Assembly: GCF_014646135.1 (NCBI RefSeq) | Contig: NZ_BMMW01000002.1 | Coordinates: 1,054,001-1,118,000, forward strand | DNA length: 64,000 nucleotides | Direction: 5' to 3' | From: Nocardia camponoti | Lineage (GTDB): Bacteria; Actinomycetota; Actinomycetes; Mycobacteriales; Mycobacteriaceae | Shown: one piece after another, positions 16,913 through 24,114 of the stretch | Position numbering within the stretch: the stretch's first letter is position 1 | Layout of the letters: every line of letters starts with the position of its first letter | Position numbers and translations under genes: made by a program | Notes under the pieces: model-generated | Seen by the model: the letters and a program-made list of their open reading frames with translations, nothing else | What the model was told of the DNA's origin: nothing | Databases searched by the model: none

Positions 16913-18874
16913 GTGCCCAGCGAGTCGACCACCGGTTATCCGGGCGACCGACCCCGGGGCGAGGTCGGACTACGCAAGCTGCTTGAAGCCAATCGCACGT
17001 TCGACAACCCCGGTGACGCGCTCACCCGCCCAATTCCCAAGCTTGGCGCGCCCAGGCCTGGCACCAATCCGCCCGGTTTAAGCCCAACCGCTAAGCGCGT
17101 CGGCGTGATCGTTGGCGCGGTGTTCGCGACCGCGACGCTCGCCTATCTCGCCGACCTCGCGCTGTCGACGGGCGAAGTGCCGCGCGGCGTTGTCGTCGCG
17201 GGCGTCGACGTGGGCGGCATGGACCGAGGCGAAGCCAACGCGCTGCTGCATTCCGAACTCGAACCGCGCGCTGACCAGCCCGTTCCCGTCCGCATCGGCG
17301 ACGTTTCCGGCACGCTGATCCCGTCGGCCGCCGGGTTGCGCGTCGACTTTGAACGCACCTGGGAAGCCGTCGGCGACCAGCCGTTGAACCCGGTGCGTCG
17401 CCTTGTTTCGCTTTTCGGCACCCGCGACGTGCAGGCGGTGAGCACCGTCGACGACGCCGCGTTCAGCAAGCAGCTCGCCGACTTCGCAAGCCACGACAAC
17501 CCGACCGTCGAAGGGACAGTGCGCTTCCAGAACGGCAAGCCCGTCGCGGTGCTGCCGGTGCCTGGTCGCGTGCTTGACCAAGCGGCAGCGCGTGAGCTGA
17601 TCACCACGCGATGGGCTTCGCAGAGTGAATTGAGTTTGCCGATTGTCGCCGCGCCCGTCGCGGTGCGGGCTGAGGCCGTGCAGGCGACGTTGCGCGACAT
17701 CGCGACGCCCGCGGTGTCGGCTCCGGTGCAGGTCAAGGGGCGCGACGCGACCGCGACGTTGAGTCCCACCCAGATCGCCGACGTGCTCACTTTCGTGCCC
17801 GATGGGGCCGGTGGGCTCGCGCCGAAGTTCGCTAACGAAGCCGCGACCGCGCTGCTCGCGCCACAGCTCGCGGCAACCGAGGTTGAGCCGAAGGACGCGA
17901 CATTCGCCGTTGAAGGCGGTCGGCCGACGGTCGTTCCCGCCGTTGTCGGCGACAAGATCGACTGGGCGAAGACGCTGGAGAAGCTGCCCGCCGTGCTCAC
18001 CGCGTCGGCACGCTCAGTTGACGCCGTGCACCAGCGAATCGAACCCAAGCTCACCACCGACGCCGCGAACGCGCTCGGCATCAACGAAGTGGTCGGGCAA
18101 TTCACGACCGGCGGGTTCAGTGGACCGTCGGGCGTGAATATCCGCACGGTCGCCGCGAAGGTCGACGGCGCGATCGTAAAACCGGGAGAAGTGTTCTCGC
18201 TCAATGGTTTTACCGGGCCGCGCACCACCGCTGAGGGGTACGTCGAGTCGGGCATCATCGACAAGGGTCGCCCGAGCACCGCTGTCGGCGGCGGCATCAG
18301 CCAGTTCGCGACCACCCTCTACAACGCCGCGTACTTCGCTGGCATGGAGGACGAGGGCCACACCGAACACAGCTATTACATCTCGCGCTACCCGGCAGCG
18401 CGCGAAGCGACGGTGTTCGACGGCGCGATCGACCTCGCCTTCCGCAACCCAGCGACGACGGGCATCTACATCCAGGCCATCGGCACGGGTTCCGACATCA
18501 CGGTCCGCCTGTGGGGCACGAAAACCGTTAACGTTGAATCGATTACGGGCGAGAAGACGAAGCCGACCGAGCCGACGGAAGTGAAACTGCCCAAGGGCAA
18601 AGACTGCATCGCGTCGACGGGTGCGCCCGGCTTCACGATCTCGGACACGCGAGTGATCACCGACCACAAGACGGGCGCGCCGGTATCGCAACACACGCGG
18701 ACGGTGAAATACGACCCGGTGCCCGTGGTGATTTGCGAGGACCCGGCCGAAGCGGCGGCACCTGCCCCTGCCGTTGCGGATGTCCCGGCGACGGCACCGG
18801 CGACGAACCCCGCGCCGACGACGACGAAGCCGGTCCCGACGACCAGGCGGCCGACCCCGACGACGCCGCGCTAG
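16913..18874 (+). CDS. VanW family protein with peptidoglycan-binding-like repeats
   Basis: From the GTG at 16913 (AAGGGA upstream) the product is 653 residues. A cytoplasmic tail of about 60 residues is followed by one membrane helix (RVGVIVGAVFATATLAYLAD, about 62-82). A long extracytoplasmic region with two PG_binding_4-type segments (VVVAGVDVGGMDRGEANALL and similar) comes next. The VanW domain (about 415-560) holds GEVFSLNGFTGPRTTAEGY and GGGISQFATTLYNAAYFAGM. A Thr/Pro-rich tail ends the protein. VanW domains occur in glycopeptide-resistance clusters and many actinobacterial envelope proteins; their biochemical role is unsettled. Confidence 0.88.
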   Translation: MPSESTTGYPGDRPRGEVGLRKLLEANRTFDNPGDALTRPIPKLGAPRPGTNPPGLSPTAKRVGVIVGAVFATATLAYLADLALSTGEVPRGVVVAGVDVGGMDRGEANALLHSELEPRADQPVPVRIGDVSGTLIPSAAGLRVDFERTWEAVGDQPLNPVRRLVSLFGTRDVQAVSTVDDAAFSKQLADFASHDNPTVEGTVRFQNGKPVAVLPVPGRVLDQAAARELITTRWASQSELSLPIVAAPVAVRAEAVQATLRDIATPAVSAPVQVKGRDATATLSPTQIADVLTFVPDGAGGLAPKFANEAATALLAPQLAATEVEPKDATFAVEGGRPTVVPAVVGDKIDWAKTLEKLPAVLTASARSVDAVHQRIEPKLTTDAANALGINEVVGQFTTGGFSGPSGVNIRTVAAKVDGAIVKPGEVFSLNGFTGPRTTAEGYVESGIIDKGRPSTAVGGGISQFATTLYNAAYFAGMEDEGHTEHSYYISRYPAAREATVFDGAIDLAFRNPATTGIYIQAIGTGSDITVRLWGTKTVNVESITGEKTKPTEPTEVKLPKGKDCIASTGAPGFTISDTRVITDHKTGAPVSQHTRTVKYDPVPVVICEDPAEAAAPAPAVADVPATAPATNPAPTTTKPVPTTRRPTPTTPR

Positions 18875-19197
18875 TTGGGTGGTGGTGCGCTGTCGGATGG
18901 CGCGGCGCCCGTCGGGTGCTGGCGGCTCACCGGGCCCACGGACCACGGGCCACTGGCCACGCAGCGACAGCGGCGCCACCCCGCGCCAGCCGGGCCACCC
19001 CGCGCCAGCCAGGCCACCCCGCGCCAGCCAGGCCACCCCGCGCCAGCCAGGCCACCCCGCGCCAGCCAGGCCACCCCGCGCCAGCCAGGCCATGCAGCGT
19101 CAGCCGGATGAGCGCGCTAGCTCGCTAAGCAGCACGTCGGTCCGACTGAGTGAGAACGCGCCCACCTAGGCTGGGCTGGGGCAGGGCCGCCTCCCGC
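18875..19197. other. intergenic region holding a minisatellite
   Basis: These 323 bases separate the convergent VanW and DUF5685 genes. The centre is six 19-bp tandem repeats (18981-19094). No supported gene is present: the open frames across the repeat exist only because the repeat lacks stops. Confidence 0.7.
18981..19094. repeat. six tandem 19-bp repeats
   Basis: The unit CCGCGCCAGCCAGGCCACC is repeated six times without spacers. Units 2-5 are identical, unit 1 has one change (G for A) and unit 6 is altered in its last bases. Such perfect copies suggest recent slippage and probable length variation between strains. There are no spacers, so it is not a CRISPR array. Confidence 0.95.
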
Positions 19198-20331
19198 TCA
19201 GCACGAGCAATCGCACGAGCAGCAGTCGCAATCGCAGCAGTCGCCGCAGTTCGAGCAGCAGTCGCACCCGTCGCAACAGGTGTCACAGTTCTTGCCCCAC
19301 GCATCTTTTCGCTCGCCGCTGCACGGGCTCGTGTGGTCGACGCAGCACGCCAAACCTGTGCAGTACACGCCGAGGATCAGGCCCGAAGCGTGCAACGGGC
19401 CTGGGCGGTTGGGGCGCTGGCCGGGAGGAGATTGGTAAGGCGCGCTCTGGGCGGTTGCCTCGTGTCGCGTTGCGCGGCAAGCCTTTCCGCCCGCATGGCC
19501 GATTCGGCGCACCAACCCGGCGAGCGGGTCAAGCAGTGCCCAACGCACGGCCGGGGTTTCGGCCAGCCCCAGTTCGCGAGCGGTCATCCCGACGCGAGAA
19601 CCGCTGTCGCGCACTAGCTTCCGCGCCTCGTCCGCTGACGTCCCGCTCGCCACAAGCGGATTGAATCGCCCGCGCTCTTTGTCTCGCTCAAGGTCTTCAA
19701 TCGCATCAACGACGTGCGCGATCCGGCCAACCTCGCGGCCGATTTCCTCAAGTCCCGCAACGTTTTCCGGCCGACCAGCCAGCTTCGCACTGTGCCCAAA
19801 GAACGCGCTCGCACACACCTGCGACGGTCCGGTGAGCGCGTCGAGGTCGCGAGATGAGGCTTCCAATTCCTGCTGGCCATCGATCGCCGCGACCAGCGGG
19901 GCGAGGTCAAGGCCGATCCCCGCCGCCGACGCGTGCGCACTCGCCGCCCATCCCCCAGCAACCCTGCGCATCGGCACCCGCGAAACCCGACCAGCGTCAC
20001 CGTCGACAACGTGATCGCGAATCTTGGCCGCGCCCAACAACAATGACGCGGTGGCGGCCAACTGCACGCTGGGCGACGAAGGCGCGAGCACCGACGCGCG
20101 ACGCATCCCACGCAGCGCACACGGCCCAGCCGTTCGCCGTTCGGCACTAACGCCCTGCGCCTCGGTGAGCACACTCAACACCACCGCGTCGGTGTTGGTT
20201 GCCGCCCGCGCGGTCTGGCCGTGCCCATCGCGCAACCCGAGACATAGCCCGCACATGTGCGCCTGCCAGTCCCCCGGATCAATGCCGTATTTCGCCGCCC
20301 CGTGCACACACGGCTTCAACACCCCGAACAT
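19198..20331 (-). CDS. DUF5685 family protein with cysteine-rich tail
   Basis: A 377-residue protein beginning MFGVLKPCVHGAAKYGIDPG, followed by WQAHMCGLCLGLRDGHGQ, the conserved cysteine block of DUF5685. A mainly helical middle contains LLLGAAKIRDHVVDGDAGR and AIEDLERDKERGRFNPL, with acidic residues arranged as in metal-dependent all-helical enzymes. From about residue 330 the tail is rich in cysteine: roughly one residue in two over the last 30, in CC, CxC and CxxC spacings. It probably binds metal. The reaction is unknown. It is followed closely by tetR, which is transcribed in the same direction. Confidence 0.82.
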   Translation of the reverse strand: MFGVLKPCVHGAAKYGIDPGDWQAHMCGLCLGLRDGHGQTARAATNTDAVVLSVLTEAQGVSAERRTAGPCALRGMRRASVLAPSSPSVQLAATASLLLGAAKIRDHVVDGDAGRVSRVPMRRVAGGWAASAHASAAGIGLDLAPLVAAIDGQQELEASSRDLDALTGPSQVCASAFFGHSAKLAGRPENVAGLEEIGREVGRIAHVVDAIEDLERDKERGRFNPLVASGTSADEARKLVRDSGSRVGMTARELGLAETPAVRWALLDPLAGLVRRIGHAGGKACRATRHEATAQSAPYQSPPGQRPNRPGPLHASGLILGVYCTGLACCVDHTSPCSGERKDAWGKNCDTCCDGCDCCSNCGDCCDCDCCSCDCSC

Positions 20332-20346
20332 GGGTCAAAGCATGCC

Positions 20347-20946
20347 TTATTCGGCCTTTTTGCGTCCTGCCAAACCGCGCCATGCGAGGTCATCGAGCAG
20401 ATCAACGGCTTCGGCGACTTCGATGCGCCCCGTCGCGACACGGTCGGCGATGGCCTCGCCCGCACCGATCACCGCGGCGGCGACCACTTCGAAATTGGTG
20501 CCCGGCTCGGCGTGCTTCGCGCTTGACTCAAGCAGTTTCGCGGTGAGTTCGATGACCCGCTCGCGTGCGTTTTCGATCTCGGATGCGAACGCTTGCTGAC
20601 CGATTGCCTGCCGATACAGCACCTGCCACGACTGCCGGTTGCGGTCGACGAAATCGAGGAACCCTTCCAGCGCGGTGCGCACCTGTTCGTGTGGGCTCAG
20701 TTGCGGGTTGCCAGCGGGCGCGACCGACTCGATGAAGCGCAGCCCTTCGCGCTGAATGCACGCGCGGAAAAGTTCGTCTTTTGACCCGTAGTACAGGTAG
20801 AGCATGGGCTTGGAGATCTTGGCCTCGGCCGCGATCGCGTCCATCGACGTTTCGTGAAAGCCCTTGCGCGCGAACACCTCAACGGCCGCATCGAGCATTT
20901 GCTGCTCGCGCACCGCTCGAGGAAGTCGTTTGGTACCGCCAGCCAT
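20347..20946 (-). CDS. TetR-family transcriptional regulator
   Basis: A 199-residue protein. The N-terminal helix-turn-helix runs over residues about 10-55 (MLDAAVEVFARKGFHETSMD, then AIAAEAKISKPMLYLYYGSK), followed by a helical ligand domain. The position next to lpqI matches Rv0238 of M. tuberculosis. The ATG at 20946 has AGGAG at good spacing; a GTG two codons earlier is less well placed. A perfect 22-bp palindrome begins 29 bp upstream, so autoregulation is likely. The same palindrome lies between fabG4 and fadA2. An acyl-CoA ligand is plausible from those targets, which is inference. Confidence 0.9.
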   Translation of the reverse strand: MAGGTKRLPRAVREQQMLDAAVEVFARKGFHETSMDAIAAEAKISKPMLYLYYGSKDELFRACIQREGLRFIESVAPAGNPQLSPHEQVRTALEGFLDFVDRNRQSWQVLYRQAIGQQAFASEIENARERVIELTAKLLESSAKHAEPGTNFEVVAAAVIGAGEAIADRVATGRIEVAEAVDLLDDLAWRGLAGRKKAE

Positions 20947-20974
20947 CCACACTCCTACCGCAGGGTGAAATACT

Positions 20975-20996
20975 CATCTTACTTGAAAGTAAGATG
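20975..20996. promoter_or_regulatory. 22-bp palindromic operator upstream of tetR
   Basis: The arms CATCTTACTT and AAGTAAGATG are perfect reverse complements around GA. The 10-2-10 layout and the TTACTY half-site are shared with 14137-14158. It lies 29 bp before the tetR start and 26 bp after the stop of the convergent-side lpqI frame, the usual place for an autoregulatory TetR site. Confidence 0.8.
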
Positions 20997-21022
20997 GCCG
21001 GTGCTCAGTTGCCGCGAATGCG

Positions 21023-22189
21023 CTAGCAGCCCAGCTGCACGCCTTTGTAGCGGGCCATCCGCAGCACCGACGCGTCGACCCGGTCGGTCGTCAGTTTGCC
21101 ATCCGACACCGACTGCTCCAACCGGTCAAGCACGCTCGGCACGGCCTTCGACGAAATCCACAGCGCGTTGTCGGCACCGGCGACCAGCGCGGCTTCGACC
21201 GCTTCCTCGATCGAAAGTCGATCGCTGATCGCGGCCATGCCCGACAGGTCGTCGGTGAAAATCGGGCCGGTGAACGGGGGCGCGTTGTAGCCGGTGCCGT
21301 CGCGCAGCAGTTTCATGACCGCCGGGCTGATGCTGGCTGGCACGCCGGGTTCGGTGAGGCCGGGGACGTCGAGGTGGCCGACCATCACCGCGGCACCCGA
21401 GGTGACGAGGTTGCGGAACGGTACGAGGTCGACGTTTTGCAGCTGATCGAGCGACGGCGTCGTGACCGAGCCGGTGTGCGAGTCGCCCGAACCCGAGCCG
21501 TGACCGGGGAAATGCTTCATGACCGCGCCCAAACCGGCGGCTTGGGAAGCGCGGATGTAGGCGTCGGCGTAGGTGGTGACGACCTGCGGGTCGCTGCTGT
21601 AGGAACGGTCGCCGATCACGCTGTCGTCGGGCTGGCTGCTGACGTCGACGTCAGGGGCGAAGTCGACCGTGACACCCAGGCCGACCAGCGCCTTCGACCT
21701 GGTCAGCGTGTTCTCGTAATGCTGTTCGGGGGTCTGTGTCTGGGCGATCACCCGCGCTGACGGGGACGCGCCGATCTTGTTCTTCGCGCGCGACACACGG
21801 CCGCCCTCTTCGTCGATGGTGACCATCAACGGCACCTTCGCCTTGGCCTTCACCGCGTCGAGTTGGGTGGCATCGAGCAGGCTCGGGTCGGTCCAACTGC
21901 CGACGAAAATGCCGCCGACGCCGTCCGTGCCGACGGCGTTGAGCGCGTCGGACTGGCCGGTGATGCCGACGGTGAGCAGCTGACCGAGTTTCTCGCGCAG
22001 CGAGAGTTTGCCGAGGTAGTCGGCACCGCAACCGTCCTTTAACGGCACGTCGGTCGGGCCGCCCGTCTGCGCGATGACCGAAGAACTCGCTGCCGCGCTG
22101 GTGGTGTCGGAAGGCGACGAGCCCCCGTTCGAACACCCAGTCGCGACGGCGGCGAGAACTGCGAAGAAGACCACAGGCGATTTCCGCAT
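21023..22189 (-). CDS. lpqI: lipoprotein beta-N-acetylglucosaminidase LpqI (GH3, NagZ-like)
   Basis: A 388-residue protein with a lipoprotein signal: the hydrophobic stretch VVFFAVLAAVATGC with lipidated Cys19. The glycoside hydrolase family 3 domain has VTIDEEGGRVSR, the KHFPGHGSGSGDSHTG loop that carries the Asp-His acid/base pair in NagZ enzymes, and the nucleophile in FTDDLSGMAAIS. It should remove N-acetylglucosamine from muropeptide fragments outside the membrane, in cell-wall recycling. The start is the ATG at 22189; a GTG three codons earlier is possible. The lpqI-tetR neighbourhood matches Rv0237-Rv0238. Confidence 0.92.
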   Translation of the reverse strand: MRKSPVVFFAVLAAVATGCSNGGSSPSDTTSAAASSSVIAQTGGPTDVPLKDGCGADYLGKLSLREKLGQLLTVGITGQSDALNAVGTDGVGGIFVGSWTDPSLLDATQLDAVKAKAKVPLMVTIDEEGGRVSRAKNKIGASPSARVIAQTQTPEQHYENTLTRSKALVGLGVTVDFAPDVDVSSQPDDSVIGDRSYSSDPQVVTTYADAYIRASQAAGLGAVMKHFPGHGSGSGDSHTGSVTTPSLDQLQNVDLVPFRNLVTSGAAVMVGHLDVPGLTEPGVPASISPAVMKLLRDGTGYNAPPFTGPIFTDDLSGMAAISDRLSIEEAVEAALVAGADNALWISSKAVPSVLDRLEQSVSDGKLTTDRVDASVLRMARYKGVQLGC

Positions 22190-22302
22190 GGCATCCACCG
22201 TAGCCCGCCGCGCTCCCGAAGCCCCGTAGCGGCAGGGTTCAATCGCGGCGTTCGGGGGTAATCTTCGAGGTAGAGGCGTTGCTGCCGAGGCTGGAGGTCG
22301 TC

Positions 22303-22770
22303 ATGAGTTGCGATCGGATGCTTATCGCTTACGACGGGTCGCCGCATGCGAAGCGGGCCATCGAGTATGCGGGCCGGTTCCTTGCCGCCGACCGCGCCAT
22401 TCTGCTCACCGCGTGGGAACCGATGGTTCGCCAAGCCGCGCGCGTTTCCGGCATGGCCGGGGTGATGCAACCCGACTGGGTGCCCGACGGCGAGCGCGAG
22501 GACATCGCGTTTACCGACGCCAAGGAGATCAACGCGGAAGGGGTCGCGCTGGCTGGGGCCGCGGGGATGAACGCCGAGGCGCGCATGGTCGAGTCGCGGA
22601 CCACCATTTGGAACGCGATCGTCGATACCGCCGACGAGTTGGATGTCGACATCATCGTCGCTGGTACGCGCGGGGTCAGCGGGCTTAAAGCGCTGGTGCA
22701 CAGCAGTGTCGCCGAAGCCGTGCTCAAGCATGGGCACCGGCCGGTGCTGCTCGTTCCGCCGCCGGAGTGA
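22303..22770 (+). CDS. universal stress protein (UspA family)
   Basis: A 155-residue single Usp domain. It begins MSCDRMLIAYDGSPHAKRAI and ends with the ATP-binding signature GTRGVSGLKALVHSSVAEAV followed by HGHRPVLLVP, the G-2x-G-9x-G(S) pattern of nucleotide-binding Usps. The ATG at 22303 with GGAGG upstream is preferred over a start eight codons earlier. The gene is divergent from lpqI and close to entC, which follows after 39 bases on the same strand. Confidence 0.9.
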   Translation: MSCDRMLIAYDGSPHAKRAIEYAGRFLAADRAILLTAWEPMVRQAARVSGMAGVMQPDWVPDGEREDIAFTDAKEINAEGVALAGAAGMNAEARMVESRTTIWNAIVDTADELDVDIIVAGTRGVSGLKALVHSSVAEAVLKHGHRPVLLVPPPE

Positions 22771-22809
22771 GCGCCACGTCACGTCTAGGCCGGTTATAGG
22801 GTCGAAGTT

Positions 22810-23898
22810 ATGACCTATTTCCTGCTCGCCCAGCCGGACTCGGTGCTGCGCGCTACCGGGATGCGCACGGTATTCGCCGACGCTGAATCGGCCGCGGCGG
22901 CAGGCACTTTGGTTGTGGGGGCACTGCCGTTCGACATGCGTGAGCCGGTTGCGTTATGGGAGCCGGAGTGGTCGGCGCATACGGCTGGGCCGTGGCAGCC
23001 TGCTGCGGTTCCCGCGTTGCCTGCGATGCGGGTCGTTGCGGAATTGCCAAGTGGCGCTTCGCATGTCGCTCGGGTTGCCTCGTTAGTTGATCAATTGCGT
23101 GATCCTGGTTGCGCTTTGGAGAAAGTCGTTGCCGCGCGGTCGATGGTCGTCGCCGCTGATGAGCCGCTTGAGCCGGAAGTTGTTGCGGCGCATCTGCTTA
23201 CGGCTCGGCCTAACGCGCACGTCTACGCCGTTGATCTTGCGGCTGCGGGACAGGCCGGGGTTTTCGTGCTCGGCGCGACACCCGAAGTGCTTGTCACTCG
23301 ACGTGGGAATCAGGTGAGTTTGCATCCGCTCGCGGGCACGTTGCCTCGTCTCGCCGACCCGGTTGCCGACGTCGCCCAATCGCAAGAACTGTTGAACAGC
23401 AAGAAGAATCAGGCCGAGCATGGGTATGTGATCGACTGGATTCGTTCGCGACTCACGCCGTTGTGCTCTTCACTGTCGATCCCGGACGAGCCGGTTTTGA
23501 TGCAAACCGAAAGCGTGTGGCACCTGACCACCCCGATCACCGGCACCCTCGCCGACCCCGCGCCAACCGCGCTTGACCTGGCGATCGCGCTGCATCCGAC
23601 GCCTGCCGTGAACGGGACGCCGTTCGCTGAGGCGCGCGAGGCGATCGTCGCCGAGGAACAGCGCGGGTTTTACGGCGGTGCGGTCGGGTGGTGCGACGCG
23701 TCCGGCGACGGCGAGTGGGTTGTCGCGATTCGCGGCGGCGAGCTGTCGGCCGATCGACGCACCCTGCGCGCGACCGCTGGCGGCGGGATCGTCGCCGACT
23801 CCGACCCTGCCGTCGAGCTCGCCGAGACAACGGCCAAGTTCGCGACGCTGCTCGGCGCGCTAGCCTGCCCCGTCCCGACCGACGGGCCCACCTGCTAG
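22810..23898 (+). CDS. entC: isochorismate synthase
   Basis: A 362-residue member of the chorismate-utilising enzyme family. LEKVVAARS is the start of the catalytic domain, HPLAGTLPR and ESVWHLTTPITGTL carry Mg/chorismate-binding residues, and LHPTPAVNGTP, FYGGAVGW and ATAGGGIVADSDPAVELAET close the active site. The pattern matches EntC/DhbC/MenF isochorismate synthases rather than anthranilate or salicylate synthases. Isochorismate would feed menaquinone or siderophore synthesis. No menaquinone or siderophore genes adjoin it in the window. Confidence 0.88.
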   Translation: MTYFLLAQPDSVLRATGMRTVFADAESAAAAGTLVVGALPFDMREPVALWEPEWSAHTAGPWQPAAVPALPAMRVVAELPSGASHVARVASLVDQLRDPGCALEKVVAARSMVVAADEPLEPEVVAAHLLTARPNAHVYAVDLAAAGQAGVFVLGATPEVLVTRRGNQVSLHPLAGTLPRLADPVADVAQSQELLNSKKNQAEHGYVIDWIRSRLTPLCSSLSIPDEPVLMQTESVWHLTTPITGTLADPAPTALDLAIALHPTPAVNGTPFAEAREAIVAEEQRGFYGGAVGWCDASGDGEWVVAIRGGELSADRRTLRATAGGGIVADSDPAVELAETTAKFATLLGALACPVPTDGPTC

Positions 23899-23940
23899 GT
23901 TGGCGGCTGGAAGAACCCCATCGACTATTTGGAGTGCGCG

Positions 23941-24114
23941 ATGAAGTCGTTTGCTGTTCCGGCTGTGGCCAGTGCGGCTGGCGGCGCGCTGCTCAGCGCC
24001 ATCGCCGTCTTCGCCATCACGGCCGCTGTCCAGCAGAACACCGCGCCTTCGATCGACCGCAGCGGCGACAAGGGTTCGTCGCTGCTCAACGCTCCTGAAT
24101 ACGGCAGCCGCTGA
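23941..24114 (+). CDS. DUF2613 small membrane protein (Rv0236A-like)
   Basis: A 57-residue protein with one hydrophobic helix (AAGGALLSAIAVFAITAAV, about residues 12-30) and a short polar tail ending NAPEYGSR. It fits DUF2613, small mycolata proteins encoded next to aftD (Rv0236A). The N-terminus could be a signal anchor or a cleaved signal. The aftD frame overlaps it, so the two are probably translated together. No function is established. Confidence 0.85.
   Translation: MKSFAVPAVASAAGGALLSAIAVFAITAAVQQNTAPSIDRSGDKGSSLLNAPEYGSR

Noticed and set aside
18981..19094. CRISPR array candidate
   Set aside because: Units of 19 bp without spacers; this is a minisatellite.
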